Assembly (NCBI GenBank): GCA_027067855.1 | Contig: JAMOUX010000026.1 | Location: 169,727-233,726, forward strand | DNA length: 64,000 nt | Reading direction: 5' to 3' | Origin: Candidatus Fermentibacteraceae bacterium | GTDB lineage: Bacteria > Fermentibacterota > Fermentibacteria > Fermentibacterales > JCC-6 | Shown: one piece after another, positions 1-8,497 of the stretch | Position numbering within the stretch: position 1 is the first letter of the stretch | Layout of the letters: each line of letters begins with the position of its first letter | The notes under the pieces: model-generated | Database searches by the model: none | Told to the model about the DNA's origin: nothing | Seen by the model: only the letters and a program-made list of their open reading frames with translations | Translations under genes and position numbers: made by a program

Positions 1-992
1 CCGAAATTGAAGTCCAATGCCCTTGCAAGAGCCATGAGAAGATTCCTGGCCTGTCCCGAGGGAACACCGAATGGAGCAAGGGCGCCGTCCTTTATCGAAA
101 GGGCTGTCCTGGGAACCACCAGAAGCGGGTCTATTTTCATCTCGTAACCCAGGCCGGAACATTCGAGACACATTCCCAGAGGGTTGTTGAAACCGAAAAG
201 CTGGGGAGTGAGTTCCGGCATGCTCACCCCGCAGTATGCGCATGCGCTGTGTTCGCTCATCAGGATTTCGGAGCCGGTGTCCGCGTCGATGGCGGCCAGC
301 GTCCCATCCCCCTCCGTCAGGGCGGTTTCAATGGAATCCTGGAGCCTGCCGGATGTTCCTTCCCCCACCTTTATCCTGTCCACGACAAGATGGATGGTGT
401 GTTTTCTTTTGCCATCCAGTATCGGAAGGGAATCCAGGTTTTCCTGGCGTCCGTCAACCAGGATCCTGGCGTAACCACGGTTCCTGAGCGAGGAAAGAAG
501 CTTGGCATGGCCGCCCTTCCTGTTCCTGACGAGGGGAACCGTCAACAGCAACCTGGTTCCGGCGGGAAGTTTCCGCAGCCTGTCCACCATCTGTTCCGGA
601 GATTGACCTATTACTTCTCTGCCGCACTCGGGACAATGCGGAGTGCCTATCCTGGCGAACAGCACCCGCAGGAAATCGGATATCTCCGTAACGGTGCCCA
701 CTGTAGATCTGGGGTTGTGACTCACGGTTTTCTGTTCTATCGAAATGGCGGGAGACAAGCCCTCTATACTTTCATACAAAGGTTTTTCCAATTGTCCGAG
801 AAATTGCCTGGCATAAGCGGACAGGGATTCGACGTAACGACGTTGGCCTTCGGCATAGAGGGTGTCGAAAGCGAAGGAACTCTTACCCGAACCCGACACG
901 CCGGTCAGCACGACGAGCCTGTTGGTGGGAATCTCGACGGTGATGTTCTTCAGGTTGTGCTCCCTGGCGCCCCGTACGATTATCCTGTCCAT
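1..992 (-). CDS. uvrA: UvrA, excinuclease ABC subunit A (N-terminal part, cut by window edge)
   Basis: The reading frame stays open from an ATG whose first base is 992 to the window edge, giving 330 N-terminal residues. UvrA is the damage-sensing ATPase of nucleotide excision repair. Visible marks are the opening [16 protein letters not shown], the Walker A segment GVSGSGKSS, the family stretch [20 protein letters not shown], a zinc-type CPEC pair near residue 117, and the second zinc-module start CAYC near residue 255 followed by CLEC. The rest of the protein, including the signature and second ATPase, lies outside the window. It diverges from dnaK. The family call is very secure. Confidence 0.97.
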   Translation of the reverse strand, partial: MDRIIVRGAREHNLKNITVEIPTNRLVVLTGVSGSGKSSFAFDTLYAEGQRRYVESLSAYARQFLGQLEKPLYESIEGLSPAISIEQKTVSHNPRSTVGTVTEISDFLRVLFARIGTPHCPECGREVIGQSPEQMVDRLRKLPAGTRLLLTVPLVRNRKGGHAKLLSSLRNRGYARILVDGRQENLDSLPILDGKRKHTIHLVVDRIKVGEGTSGRLQDSIETALTEGDGTLAAIDADTGSEILMSEHSACAYCGVSMPELTPQLFGFNNPLGMCLECSGLGYEMKIDPLLVVPRTALSIKDGALAPFGVPSGQARNLLMALARALDFNF

Positions 993-1244
993 TTCTTCCT
1001 TTCGGCATGGACCCCGATACATACGTCAATCTTTAAATATACAAGCCTACGGTCGCGGTGGAATTGTGCCACAATAGCACGTCCCGCCCCGCGAGTGACG
1101 GGTTTTGCGATGGACGAAACGGCTTAACGTAATGTGGTTCCGGGACTTGAAACTTAAAGAATTTCTGGCAAGCGGATTGCTCGAATTCTTCCCGGAATAT
1201 TTGGTAATCACGGTTAATGATCAGGCGAACACGGGGGAGGAATT
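993..1244. other. Intergenic region between uvrA and dnaK
   Basis: About 250 bases separate the divergent uvrA and dnaK starts and should hold both promoters. I looked for a CIRCE operator (the HrcA site) and found none. A CTTGAAA at 1146-1152 resembles a heat-shock -35 element but has no matching CCCCAT-type -10. The only clear signal is the dnaK ribosome site GGGGGAGGAATT just before the start codon. Confidence 0.5.
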
Positions 1245-3149
1245 ATGGACAAGATAATAGGAATCGATTTGGGTACCACGAATTCGTGCGTAGCGGTGAT
1301 GGAAGGTGGCGAGCCTACGGTTATAGCCAATGCCGAGGGCAACAGGACCACGCCTTCCGTGGTGGCTTTCAACGACAAGGGAGAACGGTTGGTAGGTGTG
1401 GTGGCCTACAGGCAGGCCGTCGCGAATCCCCAGAACACCATCTTCTCTATAAAAAGGTTCATGGGAAGAAAGTTCAGCGAGGTTACGGAAGAGATATCGA
1501 GGGTTCCCTACAAAGTGGTGGAAGGGAAGAACGGTGACGCCTGGGTGGAGGTGATGGGGAAGAAGTATTCCCCTCCCGAGATTTCCGCCATGATACTGCA
1601 GAAAATGAAGCAGACGGCGGAGGATTACCTGGGTCAGAAAGTCGAGAAAGCGGTTATCACCGTTCCCGCTTATTTTAACGACAGCCAGAGGCAGGCTACC
1701 AAGGACGCCGGAAGAATAGCCGGGTTGAAGGTCGAGAGGATTGTCAACGAGCCAACCGCGGCGGCCCTGGCTTACGGTTTGGACAAAGAATCCGCCAATC
1801 GAACCATAGCGGTCTATGACTTGGGAGGCGGAACCTTCGATATTTCGATACTCGAGATTGGCGAAGGAGTTTTCGAGGTCAAGTCCACCAACGGAGACAC
1901 CCATCTGGGTGGTGACGACTTCGACCAGAAGATAATCGATTGGATGGTCTCCGAATTCAAGAAGAGCAAAGGCGTGGACCTTTCACAGGATCCCATGGCG
2001 CTCCAGAGGCTGAAGGAAGCCGCGGAAACCGCGAAGTGCGAACTTTCCACTACTCAGAGCACCAGTATAAACCTTCCGTTCATAACCGCGGATTCCACCG
2101 GGGCCAAACACCTGGACATGACTCTCACCAGATCGAAGCTGGAACAGCTGGTGCACGATCTGGTCGAGAGAACGGTGGGACCGTGCAAAACGGCGATGAA
2201 GGACGCCGGGGTAACGCCTTCCGATATAGACGACGTGCTCCTGGTGGGAGGACAGACTAGGATGCCCCTGGTGCAGAAGAAGGTAACGGAAATCTTCGGG
2301 AAAGAGCCCCACAAGGGAGTGAACCCCGATGAGGTAGTCGCAGTGGGTGCGGCAATCCAGGCTGGAGTGCTGTCCGGGGACGTAAAGGACGTGCTTCTAC
2401 TTGATGTCACGCCACTTACTCTGGGTATAGAAACCCTGGGAGGCGTCGCCACTCCGATAATAGAGAAGAACACTACGATCCCCACCAAGAAGAGCCAGAT
2501 CTTCAGCACGGCTATGGACAACCAGCCCCAGGTGGAGATCATAGTCCTTCAGGGTGAACGGAAAATGGCGGCGGACAACAGGGTGATAGGCAGGTTCGTG
2601 CTTGACGGTATTCCTCCGGCTCCCAGGGGCGTCCCCCAGATAGAGGTGACGTTCGACATAGACGCCAACGGCATACTTCACGTGTCGGCCAAGGACAAGG
2701 CCACCGGAAAGGAACAGAAGATAACGGTGGAGGCATCCAGCGGACTTACTGAGGAAGAGATCAAGAAGATGGTCCGCGACGCCGAGATACACGCGGAGGA
2801 GGATGCCCGGAAAAAGGAGAGGATAGAGCGCAGAAACCAGGCGGAATCGATGGTCTTCGAAATAGAGAAACAGCTGAAGGAATACGGGGACAAGGTGTCG
2901 CCGGAGGACAAGTCGAAGCTCGAGGAAGCGATCTCTTCTATGAAGAAAGCTCTCGAGGGCGATGATGACGACCTGGTGCGGAGGGAGTTCGATAAGCTCC
3001 GGGAAACCTGGCAGATGTTCGGCGAGTTGTTTTACAAGCAGCAGCAGGAGGCCCAGCAGGCGGCTTCCGGAGGCGACGCCGGCGGTAGTGCGAGAGAAGA
3101 AGGCGGTGCCGAAACCGTCGATGCCGACTTCGAAGTGGTGGACGACTGA
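1245..3149 (+). CDS. dnaK: Molecular chaperone DnaK (Hsp70)
   Basis: A 634-residue Hsp70, the usual length. The N-terminal ATPase domain opens with [19 protein letters not shown] and carries the phosphate motif [14 protein letters not shown]; the substrate-binding domain contains [17 protein letters not shown], and the acidic tail ends DADFEVVDD. It folds nascent and stress-damaged proteins with GrpE and DnaJ, both encoded directly downstream. The ATG has a strong GGGAGG ribosome site. The stop codon overlaps the grpE start (TGATG), so the two are translationally coupled. Order dnaK-grpE-dnaJ without hrcA differs from the common hrcA-grpE-dnaK-dnaJ arrangement. Confidence 0.98.
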   Translation: MDKIIGIDLGTTNSCVAVMEGGEPTVIANAEGNRTTPSVVAFNDKGERLVGVVAYRQAVANPQNTIFSIKRFMGRKFSEVTEEISRVPYKVVEGKNGDAWVEVMGKKYSPPEISAMILQKMKQTAEDYLGQKVEKAVITVPAYFNDSQRQATKDAGRIAGLKVERIVNEPTAAALAYGLDKESANRTIAVYDLGGGTFDISILEIGEGVFEVKSTNGDTHLGGDDFDQKIIDWMVSEFKKSKGVDLSQDPMALQRLKEAAETAKCELSTTQSTSINLPFITADSTGAKHLDMTLTRSKLEQLVHDLVERTVGPCKTAMKDAGVTPSDIDDVLLVGGQTRMPLVQKKVTEIFGKEPHKGVNPDEVVAVGAAIQAGVLSGDVKDVLLLDVTPLTLGIETLGGVATPIIEKNTTIPTKKSQIFSTAMDNQPQVEIIVLQGERKMAADNRVIGRFVLDGIPPAPRGVPQIEVTFDIDANGILHVSAKDKATGKEQKITVEASSGLTEEEIKKMVRDAEIHAEEDARKKERIERRNQAESMVFEIEKQLKEYGDKVSPEDKSKLEEAISSMKKALEGDDDDLVRREFDKLRETWQMFGELFYKQQQEAQQAASGGDAGGSAREEGGAETVDADFEVVDD

Positions 3150-3814
3150 TGGCGGATCCGAGGAGAGCATCACCGGTCCGGAGTAAGGGTACCTCTGCCA
3201 GGAGAAGAAAAAAGATAGTGGAAATAAGGGAGCCCGAGGAGGAGGGTATGGAAGAGGCAGCCGGGGAAGAGATCGTCGTCGAGGAGGAGCCCGTACGGCC
3301 GGAACCCCTCGCCGAACTCCGGCAACCCGACCCGGAGAAGAAACACCTGAAGGAACAGCTCATGAGGCTTCAGGCCGAGTTCGATAACTACAGAAAGAGG
3401 CAGGCGAGGGAGTTCCGCAGGCTGTGTAACCAGGGGAAGAGGGACTTGATACTGGAACTTCTGGCCGTGTTGGATAATTTCCATCGTGCCGAGATGCTGA
3501 TGGAGGAGGGGGACCACTCCATGGAGGAAATAGCCGAGGGTCTCCTCAAGACATACGGCCAGATGATGTCGATCCTGAAACAGCAGGGTCTGGAAGTTCT
3601 GGAAGTGAAGAAAAACGATCCTTTCGATCCCAACATACATGAAGCGATGCTGGCCGAGGAAGTGGAGGGATTGGAGAGGGATACGGTCATAGAAGTGTTC
3701 CAGCGCGGATATATGCTGGATGGGGAATTGCTCAGGCCCGCCAGGGTGAAAGTGGGAAAAACTAAGGAACCCCGCACGGAGGAAGCGGAGCCGGAACCCG
3801 GGAAAGGGGAATAA
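3149..3814 (+). CDS. grpE: GrpE, nucleotide exchange factor of DnaK
   Basis: This 221-residue protein has the GrpE layout: an acidic, charged N-terminal third (about residues 15-65), a long helical coiled-coil segment containing the family block LQAEFDNYRKRQAREF near residue 75, and a C-terminal beta-wing domain containing DPFDPNIHEAM and the terminal GYMLDGELLRPARVKV signature. GrpE dimers release ADP from DnaK. The ATG overlaps the dnaK stop codon by one base, and dnaJ follows after six bases, so the three form one operon. The long acidic N-terminus is variable in this family. The call is secure. Confidence 0.96.
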   Translation: MADPRRASPVRSKGTSARRRKKIVEIREPEEEGMEEAAGEEIVVEEEPVRPEPLAELRQPDPEKKHLKEQLMRLQAEFDNYRKRQAREFRRLCNQGKRDLILELLAVLDNFHRAEMLMEEGDHSMEEIAEGLLKTYGQMMSILKQQGLEVLEVKKNDPFDPNIHEAMLAEEVEGLERDTVIEVFQRGYMLDGELLRPARVKVGKTKEPRTEEAEPEPGKGE

Positions 3815-3820
3815 CACCAG

Positions 3821-4834
3821 GTGACCAAAGATCTTTATTCCGTTCTTGGGGTTGAGGAGAACGCTTCCCAGGATGAGCTGAAGAAGGCTTATCGGAAGCT
3901 GGCCAAAAAGTATCATCCCGACGCCAATCCGGGTGACAAGGCCGCCGAAGAGAAATTCAAGGAAGTATCGGAGGCCTACGAGATACTTGGAAATCCCGAG
4001 AAGAGGGCTAAGTACGACCAGGTGCGGAAGGCCGGCGGAGGATTCGCCTGGAATTCGATGGACGGCGGAGACGGCGTCTTCGATGACGGCGGACTGGCCG
4101 ACATCCTGAGATCCATGTTCGGAGGCGGCGCCGGCTTCGAATTCTCGGGTTTCGGTTCCTCCAGGCGCTCTTCCCCGATGGTTGAGGTAAAGGTGCCATT
4201 CAGGACCGCGGCGGCCGGCGGCGTCGTCAGGGCGAATCTTCGACTTCCCGTTACCTGTCCCGCTTGTATGGGTTCCGGAGGATCGGGACGCAGGAAGTGC
4301 GATGCGTGCGGCGGTTCGGGCAGGATGCAGCAGGGGCAGATGGTGATGATGTGCCCCGTCTGTAAGGGTTCCGGGTCCGTCGTGACCGACAGGTGTACCC
4401 GTTGCGGCGGCTCGGGTGAGATTTTCACCACCGAGCAGGTTGATCTCCGGATACCGCCGGGATCCGATGACGGAACCGTTCTCAGGTTGACCACTCCTTC
4501 AAGGAAGACGCTCAAGGTCAGGCTCGTAGTGGAGCCGGACAAGTTCTTCTGGAAGGAGGGAAGGGACATCCACTGCAAGGTCGAAGTAACGGCTCCCCAG
4601 GCGGTGCTGGGAACCAAGATGAAGGTCAAGACCCTGGATGGCAAGGTGGTTCTCAAGATTCATCCGGGAACCCAGCCGGGCACCATATTGAGAATTCCCG
4701 GCAAGGGGGTACAGTACCGGGGAGCCAAGGGTGACCAGCTGGTACACGTTGAAGTAAAGCTTCCCGTGTCGTTGACACCCGAAGAAAAGGAACTCTGGCG
4801 GAAGCTGGCCAGGTTGAGCAAGGGCAAGAAGTGA
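3821..4834 (+). CDS. dnaJ: DnaJ, Hsp40 co-chaperone
   Basis: A 337-residue type I Hsp40 with a GTG start. The J domain (about 1-70) has the HPD motif in [10 protein letters not shown] Gly/Phe-rich linker follows (about 75-115). Four zinc motifs of the CxxCxGxG kind are intact: [24 protein letters not shown] and CTRCGGSG. The C-terminal substrate-binding domain contains [19 protein letters not shown]. It delivers clients to DnaK and stimulates its ATPase. At 337 residues it is somewhat shorter than E. coli DnaJ. It closes the dnaK-grpE-dnaJ operon. Confidence 0.96.
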   Translation: MTKDLYSVLGVEENASQDELKKAYRKLAKKYHPDANPGDKAAEEKFKEVSEAYEILGNPEKRAKYDQVRKAGGGFAWNSMDGGDGVFDDGGLADILRSMFGGGAGFEFSGFGSSRRSSPMVEVKVPFRTAAAGGVVRANLRLPVTCPACMGSGGSGRRKCDACGGSGRMQQGQMVMMCPVCKGSGSVVTDRCTRCGGSGEIFTTEQVDLRIPPGSDDGTVLRLTTPSRKTLKVRLVVEPDKFFWKEGRDIHCKVEVTAPQAVLGTKMKVKTLDGKVVLKIHPGTQPGTILRIPGKGVQYRGAKGDQLVHVEVKLPVSLTPEEKELWRKLARLSKGKK

Positions 4835-4907
4835 CTTGACTTGAATGTGGTGCGGGGTTATCCCTGCTTATTCCTGTAATGAATTCCACGGTGTAGGGAG
4901 GAATCAC

Positions 4908-5087
4908 GTGGACTACGGTTATCTGGTTTTACTGGTTCCGGGCTTCCTTTTGTCGGTGGCGGGCTTCGTGTTCCTGGGCAAAAAAAAGCTCAATCCACTG
5001 GTTTCCGGCCTGATTTTCCTGGTGGGGACGGTGGCCATGGTTCTGGGGATACTCCTCACGTGTGTCCCCGATTTTTTCAGGGGCTAG
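4908..5087 (+). CDS. Small membrane protein, two transmembrane segments
   Basis: A 59-residue protein is predicted from the GTG at 4908, which has GGGAGG six bases upstream; an in-frame ATG at 4845 has no ribosome site. It consists almost entirely of two hydrophobic segments (LVLLVPGFLLSVAGFVFLG and an equally apolar stretch from LVSGLIFLV) separated by a short basic loop GKKKLN, so it should sit in the inner membrane as a hairpin. I do not recognise the family. It follows dnaJ by 73 bases and converges with the TPR-like gene. It may be transcribed with the chaperones, but nothing in the sequence gives a function. Confidence 0.6.
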   Translation: MDYGYLVLLVPGFLLSVAGFVFLGKKKLNPLVSGLIFLVGTVAMVLGILLTCVPDFFRG

Positions 5088-5093
5088 CAGGAA

Positions 5094-5978
5094 CTACTCC
5101 AGCAATCCCAACTTTTTGAAGTTGTCGACGAATTCCTGGAGAAGGGAATCATCGGGATGTATGGAATGAGCCTTGGCGGCGAGTTTTGCGGCATCGACCA
5201 AGGTGTTTTCCTGAACAAGTTCCCTTATCCGCGCTATGTACTCCTCTGCCGGCGTGATTCCATCGGCGGCTTCGATATCCTCGCCCCGGAATTTTTCGAC
5301 GGACTCTTCCAGGCGGTCGAGTAACCATTCGAGCCCCGGCACTCCGGGATACGTGTTGAAGGCTTCTCGAACCAGTACCACTGCCTTGGCCGGTTCTCCC
5401 GCATCCAGTTCATTTTCGGCGAGCTTTACAAGGCTGGCGGCTTTCATCCTGGTATTGAGCAAGGCGATCTTCTCCTTCACCCTGGGATCTTCCGGGAAGA
5501 GCTTTTGTGCCTTTCTCAGGTGTACCATGGCGTTTTGATGATTGCCGTTGTCGAATTCCATGTCCGAGGCGTCGAAAAGCTTTTTGAGGGTCTTTCCGTC
5601 GTCACGTCGTTTTTCCCTGTTTTCGTAGGGCAGGACGTATTCTTCCTGTGCAGCTTCTGGTCCGGATTCCGGAGCTGGTTGTTCTTCCTGCGTGGTTTCC
5701 GACTCGGCGGCCCGGGATATTTCCTCTATCTTTTCGGCTTGTATCCCGGCATCGAAACCGGCCTTGACCTTTTTCCTTCCGATCACGCTGATGACCTGTA
5801 CCAGCACTCCGCTGTTGTCGTCGAGGCTCACTGCCTTGCGCATTAGTTCCAGGGCTTCTTCCCTCTTGCCCTGGTAAATCTTTTTTTTCGCTTTCCGGAC
5901 CAGGCTGGCGATGGCCTTGACATTCTTCTTCAAAGCGACCTCCAGTATTTGCTTGTGTATTCTGTTGAATCCGTACAT
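5094..5978 (-). CDS. TPR-like helical repeat protein, cytoplasmic
   Basis: A 294-residue protein made of helical pairs that look like degenerate tetratricopeptide repeats: about residues 25-55 (KKIYQGKREEALELMRKAVSL), 135-170 (DMEFDNGNHQNAMVHLRKAQ), 180-215 (AENELDAGEPAKAVVLVREA) and 245-285. A Glu/Pro-rich linker at about 90-125 separates the first repeat from the others. There is no signal peptide or membrane segment. Such proteins act as protein-protein scaffolds; the partner is unknown. It stands alone on the minus strand, convergent with the small membrane protein. The gene is very likely real, the role is open. Confidence 0.75.
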   Translation of the reverse strand: MYGFNRIHKQILEVALKKNVKAIASLVRKAKKKIYQGKREEALELMRKAVSLDDNSGVLVQVISVIGRKKVKAGFDAGIQAEKIEEISRAAESETTQEEQPAPESGPEAAQEEYVLPYENREKRRDDGKTLKKLFDASDMEFDNGNHQNAMVHLRKAQKLFPEDPRVKEKIALLNTRMKAASLVKLAENELDAGEPAKAVVLVREAFNTYPGVPGLEWLLDRLEESVEKFRGEDIEAADGITPAEEYIARIRELVQENTLVDAAKLAAKAHSIHPDDSLLQEFVDNFKKLGLLE

Positions 5979-6039
5979 TTGGGACCCCGCAGTATATCCA
6001 TAAATGTGTCCGGAGACAAGATGGCCGGGAACTTTCCCA

Positions 6040-6068
6040 TTGACGGAGTACCGGTTCCCCTGTAGTAT
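6040..6068 (+). promoter_or_regulatory. Sigma-70-type promoter of metK
   Basis: A -35 box TTGACG (6040-6045) and a -10 box TAGTAT (6063-6068) are separated by exactly 17 bases. Transcription would start near 6075, right at the first stem of the riboswitch-like element. Confidence 0.65.
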
Positions 6069-6072
6069 AAGA

Positions 6073-6130
6073 TTACGTGGAGTGATTTGAGGCGTATTGC
6101 AACCACGTTAAAAAAAGTGCTAAAAAGCCG
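6073..6130 (+). promoter_or_regulatory. SAM-II-type riboswitch in the metK leader
   Basis: The RNA matches the SAM-II class, a compact S-adenosylmethionine-binding H-type pseudoknot. Stem P1 is ACGTGG (6075-6080) with CCACGT (6103-6108). The loop has the class core GATTT (6084-6088) then CGTATTGC (6093-6100). The 3' strand has GCTAAAAAG (6119-6127). Where the well-known Sargasso Sea example pairs CC with GG, this one pairs GGC (6091-6093) with GCC (6127-6129), a compensating change that supports the pseudoknot. It lies before metK, the SAM synthetase gene, and right behind a promoter. SAM-V shares the core, so that related class is the alternative. The match is from memory of the consensus, not from a covariance model. 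Confidence 0.8.
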
Positions 6131-6144
6131 ATAGCCCGCCTCAG

Positions 6145-6168
6145 GCCGCCGGCAGGCGGCTTTTCTTT
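6145..6168 (+). terminator. Intrinsic terminator-like hairpin in the metK leader (possible attenuator)
   Basis: GCCGCC (6145-6150), loop GGCA, GGCGGC (6155-6160), then TTTTCTTT. A competing hairpin is possible: AGCCcGCCT (6133-6141) also pairs with AGGCGGCT (6154-6161). Together with the riboswitch just upstream this could terminate transcription when SAM is plentiful. Confidence 0.55.
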
Positions 6169-6203
6169 ATTCGGCCGGTTTTTTTCAGGAAGGTTAAGAC
6201 ATT

Positions 6204-7358
6204 ATGACGATGTTCACAAGCGAATCGGTATCGGAGGGTCACCCCGACAAGATATGCGACCAGATATCGGACGCCGTGCTCGACGCCCACCTGAAACAGG
6301 ACCCGGATGCACACGTGGCGTGCGAGACCCTGGTTACCACCAACTTCTGCCTCCTCGCGGGGGAAGTGAACAGCAAGGCGGAAGTGGACTATGTCCAGGT
6401 GGCGAAAGATACCATAGAGTCCATCGGCTATGACGTTCACGACCTGGGGTTCCACTTCAGGGAGAATACCTACAGAATAAAGATACATTCCCAGTCGCCG
6501 GACATAGACCACGGCGTGGTCGAAAACCGGGGAGCCGGAGATCAAGGACTGATGTTCGGATTCGCGTGCAACGAGACCGATGTGCTGATGCCGTACCCGA
6601 TACAGCTGGCGCACCGGTTGCTCGAGAAGCTCAGGGAATCGCGAAAAGCCGGTGAGCTTCCTTGGGCCAGGCCCGACGCCAAGAGTCAGGTTACGGTGGA
6701 GTACGACGGTTACGTGCCGGTGGCGATAAACGAGATATTGCTCTCCGTTCATCATGCACCGGATGCCGACAGCGTTTTCATGATGGAGGAAATAAGGAAA
6801 AAGGTCGTGGAACCGGTAGTACGGGACTGCAGGCCGGTCCTGGAATGGAACGGCGACTTTCTTTTCAATCCTTCCGGAAGATTCGCGATAGGAGGACCCC
6901 ACGGTGACACCGGGCTCACCGGGAGAAAGATAATAGTCGATTCGTACGGCGGAACCGGGAGGCATGGAGGCGGCGCCTTTTCCGGCAAGGACTGCACCAA
7001 GGTGGATCGTTCCGCGGCTTACATGGCCAGGCACATAGCGAAGAACCTCGTGAAGGCCGGCGTAGCGGACAGGTGCGAGATTCAGCTCGCGTACGCCATC
7101 GGTCGGCCCGATCCGGTGTCCGTCATGGTGGAAACCTTTGGGACCGGTAAGGTGAAGGATGAAACCAGGATAGAACAGGTGATCCGGGCTCTTTTCCCTC
7201 TTAGCCCCTACCGTATAATAGAATACTTGGGCCTCAGGAACCCCATTTTTTCGAAGACATCTTCATTCGGGCATTTCGGAAGGATTCCCGGGGATGATGG
7301 ATCCTTCTCGTGGGAGAGGGTTCACAGGGCTGATGAGATAGCTTCCATGCTCCTCTGA
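6204..7358 (+). CDS. metK: S-adenosylmethionine synthetase
   Basis: The 384-residue MetK makes S-adenosylmethionine from methionine and ATP. It has the full family length and motifs: GHPDKICDQISDAVLD near residue 14, GAGDQGLMFGFA near 112, GGPHGDTGLTGRKIIVDSYGG near 230, and GGGAFSGKDCTKVDRSAAY just after, where the more usual form is GKDPTKVDRS. The ATG has AGGAAGG ten bases upstream. Its leader carries a SAM-II-like riboswitch and a terminator-like hairpin, so the product probably represses its own synthesis. The next gene begins 21 bases later. The call is certain. Confidence 0.98.
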   Translation: MTMFTSESVSEGHPDKICDQISDAVLDAHLKQDPDAHVACETLVTTNFCLLAGEVNSKAEVDYVQVAKDTIESIGYDVHDLGFHFRENTYRIKIHSQSPDIDHGVVENRGAGDQGLMFGFACNETDVLMPYPIQLAHRLLEKLRESRKAGELPWARPDAKSQVTVEYDGYVPVAINEILLSVHHAPDADSVFMMEEIRKKVVEPVVRDCRPVLEWNGDFLFNPSGRFAIGGPHGDTGLTGRKIIVDSYGGTGRHGGGAFSGKDCTKVDRSAAYMARHIAKNLVKAGVADRCEIQLAYAIGRPDPVSVMVETFGTGKVKDETRIEQVIRALFPLSPYRIIEYLGLRNPIFSKTSSFGHFGRIPGDDGSFSWERVHRADEIASMLL

Positions 7359-7379
7359 TCTTCGGGACGGGAGAACCGC

Positions 7380-8495
7380 TTGACGGCTTTGATTCTTGCG
7401 GCGGCCATCGTTTCGGCGAATTCGCTGGACAGCCTTGATGCATGTCTTCAGCGGATGCAGCGGGAGATATCGCAGATGGAAGAAGAGGAAGGCGCCCTGG
7501 AGACCATACTCGATGCGATTCACCAACACCTGGAGACTTCCCGCGAGTATTACAATCAACTGGCGCTGGAAGAGGCGGCCATTCTCCGCAAACTGGGGGA
7601 ACTTTCCGGGGTCTTCACCAGGGAGGATTCCCTGCGGGGAAAACTTGTCGAGAGCCTTTCGTCGTACATCAGGTATCTATATTCCCATCGTAACCTGGGC
7701 GGACTGGGAAGTTTTTTCGCAAGAGGCGGTTTTCGAAGAATGATGCACCGGCAGGCTTACGTTGATTACCTTGCGTCCAGGGCGGCGCACGAAGTATTCC
7801 TGCTGTCTCTCAGCAGGGATTCCCTGGCCAGGTACAGGGATTCCCTGGAGGTTCTCCTTCTGGATGTGAGGAATCTGAGGAAGCAGATGGAGGATATCCG
7901 TGAGGAAATCTACCTGGAAGAAGCCAAGCAGACCGAGATGCGCAACATGGTTACGGGACGGATAGAAGCGGCCAGGGAGTCACTCCGGGTGATGGAGGAG
8001 AGAAGAAGGGCCCGCTCACGTTTCGTAACGGAACTCATCGTCAGGTCGTCCCCGGCCTCTGCCTCCGGGTTGTTGCCCCAACCCGGCTCGGATGCCTATC
8101 TGGAAAGGAACAGGGGTTCCGTACGCTGGCCTGCGGAGGGGCGCTTGGTTCGCAATTTCGGGATAGAGAAGCAACCCGAATATGGCACCGAAATAAATGT
8201 GGAGGGTATAACGGTGGTCACCCAACCCGGCCGGGAGATCAGGGCTGTCGCTCCCGGGGTGGTGTTGTACGCCACCGACTACCTGAGTATGGGGAAAATG
8301 GTGGTGTTGGATCACCAGGACGGCTACTATACGTTTTACGGTCACCTGGGCCGGGTTTACGTGAGCATAGGCGACCGGGTGGATGACGGATCCCATCTTG
8401 GCCGGGTGGGTACCGTTCAGGGAGGGCAGCCCGGATACTACTTCGAGATAAGGAAAGGAAGCGAGCCTGTAAATCCGGGGCTCTACCTGGAGTGA
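7380..8495 (+). CDS. EnvC/NlpD-like periplasmic coiled-coil protein with degenerate M23 (LytM) domain
   Basis: Starting at TTG 7380 (GGGAG six bases upstream), this 371-residue protein has a short signal peptide (LILAAAIVSA), long coiled coils at about 25-100 and 150-220, and a C-terminal LytM domain at about 255-371. The usual first zinc motif (HxxxD) appears as YGTEINVEG, so both ligands look lost, while the later YGHLGRVYV segment remains. This is the pattern of EnvC-type activators, which switch on cell-wall amidases during septum splitting rather than cutting peptidoglycan themselves. It overlaps or abuts holB downstream. The family is secure; amidase activation is inferred from EnvC. 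Confidence 0.8.
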   Translation: MTALILAAAIVSANSLDSLDACLQRMQREISQMEEEEGALETILDAIHQHLETSREYYNQLALEEAAILRKLGELSGVFTREDSLRGKLVESLSSYIRYLYSHRNLGGLGSFFARGGFRRMMHRQAYVDYLASRAAHEVFLLSLSRDSLARYRDSLEVLLLDVRNLRKQMEDIREEIYLEEAKQTEMRNMVTGRIEAARESLRVMEERRRARSRFVTELIVRSSPASASGLLPQPGSDAYLERNRGSVRWPAEGRLVRNFGIEKQPEYGTEINVEGITVVTQPGREIRAVAPGVVLYATDYLSMGKMVVLDHQDGYYTFYGHLGRVYVSIGDRVDDGSHLGRVGTVQGGQPGYYFEIRKGSEPVNPGLYLE

Positions 8496-8497
8496 AG

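Noticed and set aside
249..1127. 292-codon plus-strand open frame at the start of the window
   Set aside because: It lies opposite uvrA, whose frame is conserved to the residue level.
1100..1244. CIRCE or sigma-32 promoter before dnaK
   Set aside because: Only a CTTGAAA -35-like string was found; no CIRCE inverted repeat and no matching -10.
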